The notes below the pieces were generated by a model. That model saw only the letters and a program-made list of their open reading frames with translations. It did no database searches and was not told where the DNA came from. From Agathobaculum ammoniilyticum (GTDB taxonomy: Bacteria; Bacillota; Clostridia; Oscillospirales; Butyricicoccaceae): DNA of 64,000 nucleotides. A program made the position numbers and the translations under genes. The stretch is from assembly GCF_025567315.1 (NCBI RefSeq), contig NZ_JAOQJE010000008.1, positions 65,971 through 129,970 on the forward strand. Reading direction: 5' to 3'. The stretch's first letter is position 1. Every line of letters starts with the position of its first letter. Positions 42,179 through 50,601 of the stretch are shown here, in pieces.

Positions 42179-43623
42179 CACGCCGCCTCCTTCAGGCCGG
42201 TTTCTTGAACGGCTTTCAGCCACTCAGGGGCGAAAGGGACGTCTGTCCGCTCGCAGACCTGCTCCGCCGGTACCTCAACATGGCGGCCGCCGCACGCAAA
42301 GCGGCAGCGGATGTCCGGATAATACCGGTCCAGGCGGCCGATGACCATGTACAGGCGCGTGGCCTGTTCGTCTGCATCGTCTGTACGGGAAAAACGGGCG
42401 GCCATCGTGTTATGCGAGTGCACGTCCATGACGTGCAGGTACCGCTCCGGGTCCGGCTGCTGCGAGAGGTCTGTCTCCACGCTGGCCTTATCAATGCGCT
42501 GCGGCGGGACGTGCAGGACGTATTGGCGTCCCTGCCGGTCCCACAGTACGTTGACCAGCGCCTCTACATCCCTGCCGCAGTCCACGCACACGCGCCGGAA
42601 AAATGCGATGATCTGCGCGAGCAGAGCCGCTGGGAGTCGGGGCAGGCTCATATGGAAGCCTGACCGGACGCCCTCCAGCTCCGCAATATGCTGGGACGGC
42701 GCGATAAATGTGCCGATCCCGTTGCGGCGCATTTCGTATACCCTGCCGTCCTGTGCGGGGATGTATGCGATAGCCTTATCCGACTGCTCCGCCTGTTCTG
42801 TGCTGCAGAACAGCCCCTTGTAGCCTGGGAAGCGCAGCACGCCCTTTTTCTGGGCCGTGACCGTAGGCTTGACGGTACATACCGGATCCCTGTCCTTTTC
42901 CTTCAGCTTTTTCAGTGCGTCCTTAAATTTCCTGCCCTTTTCGATTTTGGCCTTTGTCTCGAAGATACTCGCGTCCGCGCTGGATACCCGCTCCGTGATA
43001 CCGGCGTAGCCCACAGTCCAGGACACATGGCTGCGTGCTTCGAGCTCAGGGCAGTCCGCGGACATTTTGACGCGGAGCTGTTCAAAGGTCATGGCGGGGT
43101 CTGTGATATCCTCCCGGATAGAGCCGTACTCGAATACAGGGGCGGCGTTGGCCAGCCGTGCGAGGCGCGCCTCCACACCGTCCTCCGCGACCGCGCCAAA
43201 CAGGTCTATGACCTGGCCGGCCGCGGGCTGCGGGGTGGGCGCTGCTGCAGGCTGCTGTACTGGTGCAGTGGGGGCTGCCTGCGTTACGGGGCCTGCTGTC
43301 TGTTGTACCGCCTGCGGTGCAGGAACGGGGCCTGTCTGCGGCGTTTGCTGCATACTGGGCTGCCCTGCGCGGTTCGGCACAGCCTGGGGTGGCTGCATCT
43401 GCGGCTGGGCCTGCTCCACCTGCTGGGGAATGGGCTGCGGCTGCGCTTCCGGAGCTGCGGCCGGCTGGCTTTCAACCGGCACTGGCTGGGGCTGCATCGT
43501 CTGCGCTGATGCGGGTATCTGATCCCCAAGGTCTAACGGCGGGAGTGCGGAACCGAAAAGCTCCTCCAGGCTATTTCCGGTCCCAGGATCCATTCCGTTC
43601 ATGCTGTTGTTCTGTTCGCTCAT
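42178..43623 (-). CDS. PRTRC ubiquitin-like domain fused to JAMM peptidase
   Basis: 481 residues. Residues ~30-145 are a Pro/Gln/Ala-rich linker. Residues ~155-235 (PVFEYGSIREDITDPAMTFE, QLRVKMSADCPELEARSHVS) resemble the small ubiquitin-like PRTRC protein C. Residues ~290-450 form a JAB/MPN domain with an exact JAMM signature HSHNTMAARFSRTD (HxHx7Sx2D) at ~402-415. JAMM enzymes cut ubiquitin-like proteins from targets or mature them. Having the modifier-like and peptidase domains in one chain beside E1- and E2-like genes points to a complete conjugation cycle. GGAGG lies nine bases before the ATG. Confidence 0.7.
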   Translation of the reverse strand: MSEQNNSMNGMDPGTGNSLEELFGSALPPLDLGDQIPASAQTMQPQPVPVESQPAAAPEAQPQPIPQQVEQAQPQMQPPQAVPNRAGQPSMQQTPQTGPVPAPQAVQQTAGPVTQAAPTAPVQQPAAAPTPQPAAGQVIDLFGAVAEDGVEARLARLANAAPVFEYGSIREDITDPAMTFEQLRVKMSADCPELEARSHVSWTVGYAGITERVSSADASIFETKAKIEKGRKFKDALKKLKEKDRDPVCTVKPTVTAQKKGVLRFPGYKGLFCSTEQAEQSDKAIAYIPAQDGRVYEMRRNGIGTFIAPSQHIAELEGVRSGFHMSLPRLPAALLAQIIAFFRRVCVDCGRDVEALVNVLWDRQGRQYVLHVPPQRIDKASVETDLSQQPDPERYLHVMDVHSHNTMAARFSRTDDADEQATRLYMVIGRLDRYYPDIRCRFACGGRHVEVPAEQVCERTDVPFAPEWLKAVQETGLKEAA

Positions 43624-43653
43624 AGTCTTTTTCCTCCATTCTCGGTTTTGACG

Positions 43654-43698
43654 CAAAAAAAGACCATACAGTATCCGATAGTGGATTCTGCATGGTCT
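43654..43698 (-). terminator. Terminator/attenuator in the leader of the PRTRC operon
   Basis: On the minus strand AGACCATGCAGAATCC pairs with GGATACTGTATGGTCT (43661-43698), followed by seven T. It is 16 bases from the ribosome site of the Ub/JAMM gene and downstream of that gene's likely promoter, so it would act inside the leader rather than at the end of another gene. Confidence 0.6.
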
Positions 43699-43805
43699 AA
43701 GTCAGGTGATGAATCAAGTACGGAGCTGGTGTGCGGTCCAGACAGGCAGACTGCCTCCTGGGCGGGTTACTCTGACACGAATTACTCTGACCTGATTTCT
43801 CCTTT

Positions 43806-43834
43806 AATATAGCACGGCTTACCTGCTTTGGAAA
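43806..43834 (-). promoter_or_regulatory. Probable promoter of the PRTRC/replication operon
   Basis: Minus strand TTTCCA (43829-43834), 17-base spacer, TATATT (43806-43811). The leader of about 170 bases contains two copies of GTCAGAGTAA and complementary TCAGGT/ACCTGA blocks before the terminator hairpin. Confidence 0.4.
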
Positions 43835-43871
43835 GATGAAATGTTTTTACCCTTATTTAGGAAAATTTCCA

Positions 43872-43901
43872 TTGACACAGGTGGGGAAGGTGTGCTATCC
43901 T
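43872..43901 (+). promoter_or_regulatory. Promoter of the FMN riboswitch/MATE transcript
   Basis: TTGACA (43872-43877), 18-base spacer, TATCCT (43896-43901); a start near 43908 is just before the aptamer. Confidence 0.6.
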
Positions 43902-43912
43902 AAAGCAAAAGA

Positions 43913-44026
43913 AATGTTTTCTTCGGAAACGAGGTATTCTCTACTGGCGGTCAAAGCCCGCGAGCCATGCGCTGATTCGGTGAAAGTCCGAAGCCAACAG
44001 TTGGTCTGGATGGGAGAAGAAAGAGG
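43913..44026 (+). ncRNA. FMN riboswitch (RFN element)
   Basis: The conserved RFN blocks appear in order: ACTGGCGGTCAAAGCCCGCG, AGCC, GCTGATTCGGTGAAAGTCCG, AAGCC and AGTTGGTCTGGATGGGAGAA. The closing P1 helix is formed by TTTTCTTC near 43916 and GAAGAAA near 44016. The aptamer binds flavin mononucleotide and normally lowers expression of the downstream gene when FMN is high. About 145 bases of expression platform with several GC-rich stems separate it from the MATE start. The P2 side is slightly unusual (ACGAGGTATTCTCT) but all core blocks are present. Confidence 0.85.
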
Positions 44027-44171
44027 TTGCGGCGTGTCACCGGCGGCCTCCCATCCCCTTGTTGTCTGGAACGTGAGTTTGGGATGGCATCCGGCGGCCC
44101 TGAGATTAGGGGCGTATCCGGGTGCTTTTTGCTACCCGTCTGCCCTGCCGTGGAAGAAAGGAGCGGGAGCT

Positions 44172-45551
44172 ATGGAACAACCCCAACGGAAACAGAATCC
44201 CCTAGAGACCGAACCCATCGGCCGTCTGATACGTCGGTACTCGATCCCCACAGCCCTGACCCTGATGGTCAACTACTTGTACAACATTGTGGATCAGATC
44301 TTTGTCGGCCAGGGGGTGGGGGTCATGGGGATGGCCGCCACCAACGTGGCCTTTCCCCTGACCATTGTCACCATTGCCTTGGCACTGATGATCGGGGACG
44401 GCTGCGCGGCGAATATGAGCCTCTGCCTGGGCCGCCGGCAGCAAGAGGAGGCGGACCGGACCGCCAGCCATACCGTGACCCTGCTGGTGGCCGCGGGGGT
44501 TTTTCTGGCGGTGGGGGGAAGCCTGTTTGCCCAGCAGATTGTCCTGTTGTTCGGGGCCACGGAGACGGCCTTTCAGGCGTCTCTGGATTATACCCAGATC
44601 ATCGTCTGGGGGCTGCCCTTCCTGCTCTTCAGCTCTGCTCTCACGGCCATCATTCGGGCGGACGGCAACCCCAAATACACCATGAAGTGCATGATTTTAG
44701 GGGCGGTGATCAACACGGTGCTGGACCCTGTTTTCATTTTCGGTCTGCACATGGGGGTGGTGGGGGCCGCCATTGCCACCGTCATTGGACAGGTGGCGGC
44801 TGGCGGTCTGTGCCTAGTCTATCTGCGGCGGCTTCAGTCGGTGCGGATTCGCCGGGCCTGGCTGCGTCCCACGGCGGCCCTCACGGGCCGGATTTTTAAG
44901 CTGGGCATCCCCAGTTTCCTCACGCAGATTATGACCGCTGCCGTCCAGGTGACCATGAACAACCTGATGACCCGGTATGGGGCCCAGACGGCCTATGGCG
45001 GGGATGTGGCGCTTTCGGTTTATGGCATGGTGATGAAGGTGTACCAGATTGCCCACGCCATGCTCGTGGGGGTGTCCTCAGCCACCCAGCCCATCAACGG
45101 CTACAATTTCGGCGCCAAACGGTATGACCGGGTGCGAGCTACCTACCGTATGGCGGCCACCATTGCGCTGGTGGTGTCCGTGGGCTGGTTTGCGGTCTAT
45201 CAGCTCTTCCCCCGGGCCATTGGCACATTGTTTGTCTCAGGGGACCCAGTGTACCTAGATGCCTGCCAGCACATCTTCCGAGTTTACATGCTGGCCTTTT
45301 TCCTCTATGGGATTCACATGGCTACCGCCTCCTTTTTCCAGGGGATTGGGAAGCCCGTGCAGGCTCTGGCCATTCCCTCAATCCGGCAGGCTGTGGTGCT
45401 GATTCCCCTGACACTGCTGCTGTCCCAGACCTTTGGCTTCAATGGGGCGCTTCTGGCAGCCCCCGTTGCCGACGTGGTTTCCTTTCTCCTCTCCCTGGTG
45501 TTGGTACTGCGGGAGTTCCGGCGTTGGAAAAAACAGGGTTGGCTCTCGTAA
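44172..45551 (+). CDS. MATE-family transporter under FMN riboswitch control
   Basis: 459 residues with twelve predicted membrane helices in two MATE repeats (PIGRLIRRYSIPTALTLMVN, YNIVDQIFVGQGVGVMGMAA; GRIFKLGIPSFLTQIMTAAV, LMTRYGAQTAYGGDVALSVY). MATE proteins export small cationic or planar compounds using a proton or sodium gradient. The upstream FMN riboswitch ties it to flavins: it may export excess flavin, expel toxic analogues such as roseoflavin, or act in uptake. AAAGGAGCGGGAGCT precedes the ATG. It lies next to, but on the opposite strand from, the ICE operon and is probably beyond its end. Confidence 0.85.
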   Translation: MEQPQRKQNPLETEPIGRLIRRYSIPTALTLMVNYLYNIVDQIFVGQGVGVMGMAATNVAFPLTIVTIALALMIGDGCAANMSLCLGRRQQEEADRTASHTVTLLVAAGVFLAVGGSLFAQQIVLLFGATETAFQASLDYTQIIVWGLPFLLFSSALTAIIRADGNPKYTMKCMILGAVINTVLDPVFIFGLHMGVVGAAIATVIGQVAAGGLCLVYLRRLQSVRIRRAWLRPTAALTGRIFKLGIPSFLTQIMTAAVQVTMNNLMTRYGAQTAYGGDVALSVYGMVMKVYQIAHAMLVGVSSATQPINGYNFGAKRYDRVRATYRMAATIALVVSVGWFAVYQLFPRAIGTLFVSGDPVYLDACQHIFRVYMLAFFLYGIHMATASFFQGIGKPVQALAIPSIRQAVVLIPLTLLLSQTFGFNGALLAAPVADVVSFLLSLVLVLREFRRWKKQGWLS

Positions 45552-45835
45552 GCCGGTGGAGACGGAACCAAGCAACACACCGCGTCCCCCTTCAGAGATG
45601 GTCCTGCTTTCAGAACATGTGAATACGAAAAGAGATGGTGGTATCCAGCTGGGTCAGCTCAGCTAGGCGGACGGTGCCCCGCCAGGGGAGTCCTTCCAAA
45701 GTACGGGAGTACGAGGTATTTGAAACAGGCTCAGGATGACTTGCGCTTCCACCGGTGACGTGCGCTGAGAATCACATAGCAATAGAGCACGCGGGGCTGA
45801 TGCACCCGGAGAAACTCTTCAACAAGAAGGAAAGC

Positions 45836-45922
45836 ATGCCAAAGGATAAGACAGAAACCCATGACCGGATCGTCTCCGCTGCTATGGCGGAAAAGCCTGT
45901 ACGCCGATTTTGTAACGGCTAG
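45836..45922 (+). pseudogene. N-terminal fragment of a TetR-family regulator
   Basis: MPKDKTETHDRIVSAAMAE, preceded by AAGAAGGAAAGC, reads as the first helix of a TetR HTH and then ends in unrelated residues and a TAG. The remainder of the region 45552-45976 holds no gene. Probably the relic of a regulator deleted next to the MATE genes. Confidence 0.4.
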
Positions 45923-45976
45923 GCAGGAAGCTGTCGGCTGGAAAGTTTCCCAATAACGCTGCGAAATAATAGCAGA

Positions 45977-46015
45977 AAAAGGCGGATAAGAAGCCATTGC
46001 TTCCTATCCGTCTTT
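45977..46015. terminator. Bidirectional terminator
   Basis: AAAGGCGGATAAGAAGC and GCTTCCTATCCGTCTTT pair around CATT with one G-T/A-C mismatch; T runs on both strands. It overlaps the stop of the second MATE gene. Confidence 0.7.
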
Positions 46016-47380
46016 CTCTTCATCTGATATGTCAGATGCTCTGTCTCCATTTGCTGCCTGATTCTGTTTCATAAGCTGTTGCTGTTTTTCCCGCGCTCTG
46101 TTTCTTTGAATCAAAAGCAAGCTGAGTAGCATCGCGACAATTTGAGATAAAGGAACCGAAATCCAGGTCCCGTTTACGTTTCCCATGGCATTGGGAAGGA
46201 TTAAAAGTGAAATACAAAGCGTCAGCGGCTCTCCATAAATCAAGATATAGGCCCATAGATTTCTTCCCGTTGCGTAAAAATAAGCAGTGGTTACTCTGGA
46301 TACACTAACAAAGATGAAGCCAATAATAAAAATCGGTAAGATTTGAGCAACGAGTGCTGCTATTTGCTCAGAAGCGCCAAATAAATATGCGGCGCCGCTC
46401 CGCAGTAGGAAAAGGATAACCGAACAGGTTGCCGCAACCCCAAAAGCAAACCGATACGCTAGGTTTCGCACTGCTTTTGTAATACGGTGTTTCCCCTCGC
46501 CATAAGCTAGGCTGATCAGCGGCTGGCTCCCATCGCTGACGCCCTGCATCAGCAGCATGACCACCGAAGAAATATAACTGATGGGTGCATAACAGGTCAC
46601 GGCAATATTTCCGCCAAAGATTACAGCGCTCTTATTAAGCAGGATCAGCGTAATATTGGGCGAGTAGGTCAACCCAAAGGGGGAAAGTCCTACGCTCAAG
46701 ATGCGGACTGCAAGAGATTTCCCATCTCCATCGAACCGGAAGGATGGGGCGCTTTTTTTGAAGATAAAAAATACAAGACACACCAAGAAGGTCATTGCCT
46801 GACCGATGGCTGTGGCGATGGCCGCTCCCATCATTCCCCAAGGGAACACCCATACAAAGAGATAGTCCAGAACAATATTCGTGACAAAGCCGGTTACCAT
46901 GGCCGCCATAGCCATGACAGCTCCACCCATATTTCTGATAAAAGGAACCAGACCGGTGCCAGCAATTTGAAATACTGCACCATAGCTGACAAAGCGCAAA
47001 TATTCGCTGCTATAGTCCAGTATCTCGCCCGACGCACCGAACAGTCCCAGGATATTCAGGCCGGCAAACAGAAACAGGATAGTAAAGAGAATACTGAATC
47101 CGCTCAGCAGGACGATGGCCATACCCATGTACTGCCTGCCCCTGCTCTCATTTCTGTTCCCAGCGTTAATTGCGTACTCAATCGCGCCGCCCATGCCGAT
47201 GCCAGTTCCTATTGCTTGAAGGAGAGCCGTCAATGGAAAAGCCATGTTGACAGCAGCCAGAGCGCCATCTCCCAGCGCATTTCCAACAAAAAAGCCATCG
47301 GCAATCGCATAGATGCCGGATAGCGCAAATGCTAGCATAGCAGGGATTACATATCGGAAAAATTCCTTACGAACGTGCAT
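46004..47380 (-). CDS. MATE-family efflux transporter (MepA-like)
   Basis: 458 residues, twelve membrane helices. Typical MATE blocks are FFRYVIPAMLAFALSGIYAI, ADGFFVGNALGDGALAAVNM, FPLTALLQAIGTGIGMGGAI and MQGVSDGSQPLISLAYGEGK. Start ATG at 47380 overlaps the MarR gene by 14 bases; a GTG nine bases upstream with AGAGAGG is also possible. It is co-transcribed with the MarR regulator, the standard drug-responsive arrangement. Substrate unknown; the charged C-terminal tail (REKQQQLMKQNQ) is cytoplasmic. Confidence 0.85.
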   Translation of the reverse strand: MHVRKEFFRYVIPAMLAFALSGIYAIADGFFVGNALGDGALAAVNMAFPLTALLQAIGTGIGMGGAIEYAINAGNRNESRGRQYMGMAIVLLSGFSILFTILFLFAGLNILGLFGASGEILDYSSEYLRFVSYGAVFQIAGTGLVPFIRNMGGAVMAMAAMVTGFVTNIVLDYLFVWVFPWGMMGAAIATAIGQAMTFLVCLVFFIFKKSAPSFRFDGDGKSLAVRILSVGLSPFGLTYSPNITLILLNKSAVIFGGNIAVTCYAPISYISSVVMLLMQGVSDGSQPLISLAYGEGKHRITKAVRNLAYRFAFGVAATCSVILFLLRSGAAYLFGASEQIAALVAQILPIFIIGFIFVSVSRVTTAYFYATGRNLWAYILIYGEPLTLCISLLILPNAMGNVNGTWISVPLSQIVAMLLSLLLIQRNRAREKQQQLMKQNQAANGDRASDISDEEKDG

Positions 47381-47816
47381 TTTTGTCACTGACCTCTCTG
47401 AAATACCGGTTGTATAGGGCGGTGTATTCAATCAGATGTTCCGCCCGATCCAGCCCTAACTGGAGCCAAACCTGAGCTTCATGGTTCTGGAGTTCCTGTA
47501 CGATCTGCGCGGTGTTTTCCCTGCCTTCAGCCGTCAGACAGAGATTCCGGCTTCTGCGATCCTGCTCGGAAACCTCCAGCTCCAGCCATCCTTTGCGTAT
47601 CAGCGTTTTAATAACAGTATTCACCGTTTGTTTTGGAATCGTAAATCGTTGGCATATATCTTTTTGAAGCACCTTGCCATCCGCCTCAGTGATAGAAAGA
47701 ATCACCAACAACTCATAAAACGATATTCCCCGCTGTCGTGCCCATGCTTCATATAACTGACTTGTTTCAAGCCATATCGCATTATAGCTATCGCTGAGCT
47801 GATAGAGCTTTTCCAT
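47367..47816 (-). CDS. MarR-family regulator of the MATE gene
   Basis: 149 residues. The winged helix spans about residues 30-100: ISFYELLVILSITEADGKVL, DICQRFTIPKQTVNTVIKTL, IRKGWLELEVSEQDRRSRN. The wing DRRSRNLCLT is typical. MarR proteins repress efflux genes until a ligand binds. GAGGG lies seven bases before the ATG, and a perfect palindrome overlaps the start of transcription. Confidence 0.85.
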   Translation of the reverse strand: MEKLYQLSDSYNAIWLETSQLYEAWARQRGISFYELLVILSITEADGKVLQKDICQRFTIPKQTVNTVIKTLIRKGWLELEVSEQDRRSRNLCLTAEGRENTAQIVQELQNHEAQVWLQLGLDRAEHLIEYTALYNRYFREVSDKNARS

Positions 47817-47831
47817 ACTCTGCCCTCTTTC

Positions 47832-47882
47832 AATTAGTCTAAATCAAGACTAATTATAATGCGTAAAAATAAGTGTTGTCAA
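47832..47882 (-). promoter_or_regulatory. Promoter and palindromic operator of the marR-MATE operon
   Basis: Minus strand TTGACA (47877-47882), 18-base spacer, TATAAT (47853-47858). Directly downstream is a perfect 9-bp palindrome AATTAGTCT/AGACTAATT (47832-47840 and 47847-47855) overlapping the -10 and transcription start, an ideal autoregulatory MarR site. Confidence 0.75.
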
Positions 47883-48044
47883 GATAACCATATATAAATT
47901 TTATTGTGCAATATCATTTGATATGTTAGCGAATCCTTATATATTTTATCTTGAAAAAGCCATCTTTTATTGGGTTTGACATTTTGCATGATTTCTTCTA
48001 TTACTACTTAAAAAGTACATAGTCAGACTTTTAAGAGCGACGTT

Positions 48045-48467
48045 ATGGAAAAAATAATTATCACAGTCGGATGGTGGTTCGGAAGCCGAGGCCGTGAGAT
48101 CGAAAAGAAAATTGCGCAAAAGCTGCGTATTCCTTATTATGATAAAAAACTGTTGGTTGTGGTCGCAAAAGAGAGCGGATTGGCTCTTAACTTCCTTCAG
48201 GATATGGATGAAAAACATCCGTACAGCCTGCTGCACTCTCTATGCTTGGGACAGCCTAACCTGGAGATGGGAAACTGCAGCATTTCAGTAGAGCGTATGA
48301 CATTCAGGGCACAGCAGGAAGCTGTACTGCATATTACCAGCCAGGGAAGCCGTGTGATTGTAGGCCGCGCTGCAGGCTTCCGTGTTTAGCGTGTGGTCAA
48401 ATGCGACGGCATATCGGAAGATGAGGTGCGGGACCAAATCAGGAGCATGGATAAAGCTTACTATTGA
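48045..48467 (+). pseudogene. Cytidylate-kinase-like protein, inactivated
   Basis: MEKIIITVGWWFGSRGREIE and KIAQKLRIPYYDKKLLVVVA match the cytidylate-kinase-like family of clostridia, whose P-loop normally reads GRQFGSGGRE, so the P-loop itself is damaged. The frame then has a TAG (48387) after SRVIVGRAAGFRV and resumes with KCDGISEDEVRDQI and a stop. About 60 C-terminal residues are missing. Not functional. Confidence 0.65.
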
Positions 48468-48496
48468 TAAAATCTAAATCACCTGACCTTTAAGAT

Positions 48497-48670
48497 GAAA
48501 AAGCCATTATTGCCCGTATTCACGAGGCAACTCAGTTTATTACCATCGAAAATCCATGTTTAAGTCCGCAATGTGGTTTTGCTTCCTGCGAAATTGGAAA
48601 CAAATTAACAGATGAAGAACAGTGGGAAAAATTAGCCCTTATAAAGCGGATTGCAGAAAAAGTATGGTAA
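48497..48670 (+). pseudogene. C-terminal fragment of a cobalamin-independent methionine-synthase-family protein
   Basis: 57 codons: IIARIHEATQFITIENPCLS then PQCGFASCEIGNKLTDEEQW. LSPQCGFAS is the zinc/substrate-site motif near the C-terminus of MetE-like proteins. The rest of the gene is absent upstream. Confidence 0.6.
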
Positions 48671-48802
48671 TAATACCACTAATATAAAAATTGAATACAG
48701 ATAAAACGGCAGCCGCCAACGGACGCGAAATCCGTAGACAGCTGCTTTTCATTTCTTCTTGCGCCGGAAATTGAAGGGGCTGTTTGGGGTATTGGGAGAT
48801 TT

Positions 48803-49027
48803 TTACAGCATCTTCTGTTCATCCGGTGGCAGTTGGTAAAAGTCAAGTCCGTGCATATTGAAAATGACCGCCCACACCTTTTCGAGATAATCCCCAGAGG
48901 ATTGGATAGTTTTACGGATTTCCAAAGCCACTTTCTTTGCAGCGGAATAATCCGGCGTGGTGTCAATGTCATGCTCATGGGCTTTCCGTATGTCGTGGAG
49001 AATGGCGCCCCATGTTTTGTGTGTCAC
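48803..49027 (-). CDS. Small transposon-type protein (Tn1549-like remnant)
   Basis: 74 residues (THKTWGAILHDIRKAHEHDI, YSAAKKVALEIRKTIQSSGD, WAVIFNMHGLDFYQLPPDEQ). GTG start without a convincing ribosome site, so it may be the tail of a longer decayed gene. It lies next to other pieces of a Tn1549-like element. Function unknown. Confidence 0.35.
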   Translation of the reverse strand: MTHKTWGAILHDIRKAHEHDIDTTPDYSAAKKVALEIRKTIQSSGDYLEKVWAVIFNMHGLDFYQLPPDEQKML

Positions 49028-49042
49028 ATGGCAGAAGAAATT

Positions 49043-49222
49043 TTATTTCTTTACTTCTGCGGCAAGAATCGTCTGCGAATAGAAGTCATTTTCCGCCTGC
49101 TTATATTTACGGGTAATAAGTTGTCGCTGTTCTCTCAAAGACTCATAAAGGGTGCGGAAGGTAGCGGTGACGTGACCGTTTATGTAAATCTCCGTGTCGA
49201 TCATAAGCTGCTCAATTATCAT
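49043..49222 (-). CDS. Small transposon-type protein (Tn1549-like remnant)
   Basis: 59 residues (MIIEQLMIDTEIYINGHVTA, LYESLREQRQLITRKYKQAE). Closely resembles the short protein that follows the HTH regulator in Tn1549-like transposons; here too it overlaps the end of that regulator. No known activity. Confidence 0.45.
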   Translation of the reverse strand: MIIEQLMIDTEIYINGHVTATFRTLYESLREQRQLITRKYKQAENDFYSQTILAAEVKK

Positions 49223-49545
49223 TGGTAGCAATCTCACATAGAAGCTGATTGTTGATACGTCCGCTTTTCAGCAGCGCCACCATATCATCCGTCAGGTGCA
49301 ATTCCATTAAAGGCATATTAGCCTGCTCCCTGTTCTCCGGCCGGCACAGCAGATAATCAACAGATACCCCGTAGAAGTCTGCCAGCGTGACAAGATTTCT
49401 GTGGTTGATTTCTTTGTAGTCATTGGCTTCATAGCTGGCGGGGGCAGATTGAAATGCCGGTCTGCTCCACCAGTTCTTCCAACTTTAAGCTTTTAACCTT
49501 GCGTAACTCCCAAAGGCGTTCCTGTATGGTAGTCGCTCTTATCAT
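49212..49545 (-). pseudogene. Xre-type regulator of a Tn1549-like element, frameshifted
   Basis: Starts MIRATTIQERLWELRKVKSL and KLEELVEQTGISI, then a frameshift within the recognition helix. The other frame continues SYEANDYKEINHRNLVTLAD, FYGVSVDYLLCRPENREQAN and LHLTDDMVALLKSGRINNQL. The order and wording match the Tn1549-type HTH protein. The frameshift makes it inactive. Confidence 0.65.
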
Positions 49546-50071
49546 GGACACGCACGCCTTCCAGGCGGCTGTTCTCCCACTGCTTAACTGGATTATACCA
49601 TACTTTCCGTAATCGTGGAAATTTCTGTTTTTCTTCCAGAAATCCTATTTTGTGGACATACAGCACAAGTCACAAAAATATTCTATGATACAGGTAGCTC
49701 ATCGATGGATTATTCCAATCGAATGACCGGCTTGTATGGGATAGGCTACCCGGTGATGTAGCGCCATGACCTGCGGCGGGGAAATGGAGGAACCCCTAAT
49801 CGCAACGAGCGTACCAAAGGAAGCGAAACGCCGTTATGAGAGCTGGGGGGCAGGAACGACATCAGGGAGAAACGGCGAAAATGAACATCGAATCGATACC
49901 AAAACACAACAACCCGATAGAGCATAGTCTGCCCTACCCGTAATACTACAGGGGATTTCCAGACGGCTTAAAAGCCAGTTTTACCCCGAAAATCGCCACG
50001 GAACACGATAATAGAATCTGCTACCCAGCTATTGCGGCTGAAATGGGCGGATTTTTCATTAAGGAGGCACT
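49546..50071. other. Non-coding region of the Tn1549-like remnant
   Basis: No gene. It lies between the divergent regulator and the first mobilisation-side gene. That position in Tn1549-like elements holds promoters and probably the transfer origin, but no nick site or clear dyad was recognised apart from TTTCTGTTTTTCTTCCAGAAA near 49620-49646, a short palindrome. Confidence 0.3.
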
Positions 50072-50263
50072 ATGCCGAGAATGTCAAAGAAGATGAAGAA
50101 GGAACTTGCTTTCTTCCTCAATGACCAGGAGCGCAGAGCCTACAACGACCTTTGCCGGAAATGCCAACGCGCTTGTAAGCAGAGTTTCAGGGCAGTCATT
50201 TTGGACTGCCCTATTATCTTTCCAAACGGCCCAAAACGAAAAGCAAAGGAGGCTACCGATTGA
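50072..50263 (+). CDS. Small Tn1549-type protein
   Basis: 63 residues (MPRMSKKMKKELAFFLNDQE, YNDLCRKCQRACKQSFRAVI), basic, with CRKCQRAC that could bind metal. AAGGAGG lies seven bases before the ATG. It is the first gene of the plus-strand remnant. Confidence 0.5.
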   Translation: MPRMSKKMKKELAFFLNDQERRAYNDLCRKCQRACKQSFRAVILDCPIIFPNGPKRKAKEATD

Positions 50264-50601
50264 ATGGAAGTTGAGTTTATGACCGTAGACACTGCCCTGC
50301 TGCCCTGTATGCTGCTGCTGAGAGCCATGCTGCAGCTCCCGATCAGCAGCACCGCCAAAGTCATGTACGCCCGGATGTTGGATATGATTTTCTTATCCGG
50401 CATAGAGGATGCCAACGGGATTTTATTTATCCATTTCCCCATTGTGGAGCTGCGGCGGCACTTGCCCGCAGCGCCATGACCGTGAAGCGTTCCCTGAATG
50501 AATTGGAGGAGGCCGGACTGATACGGCGGGTACGTCAGGGATTTGGAGAACCCAACGAGATATATGTGCTTATCCCAAACAAGGGGGACAGTCGTCTATG
50601 A
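50264..50601 (+). pseudogene. Tn1549-type small replication/HTH protein, frameshifted
   Basis: MEVEFMTVDTALLPCMLLLR, MLQLPISSTAKVMYARMLDM and ILFIHFPIVEL continue, after loss of one base near 50452, as AAALARSAMTVKRSLNELEE, AGLIRRVRQGFGEPNEIYVL and a stop overlapping the next ATG. The C-terminal part is a winged helix. One missing base inactivates it. Confidence 0.6.
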
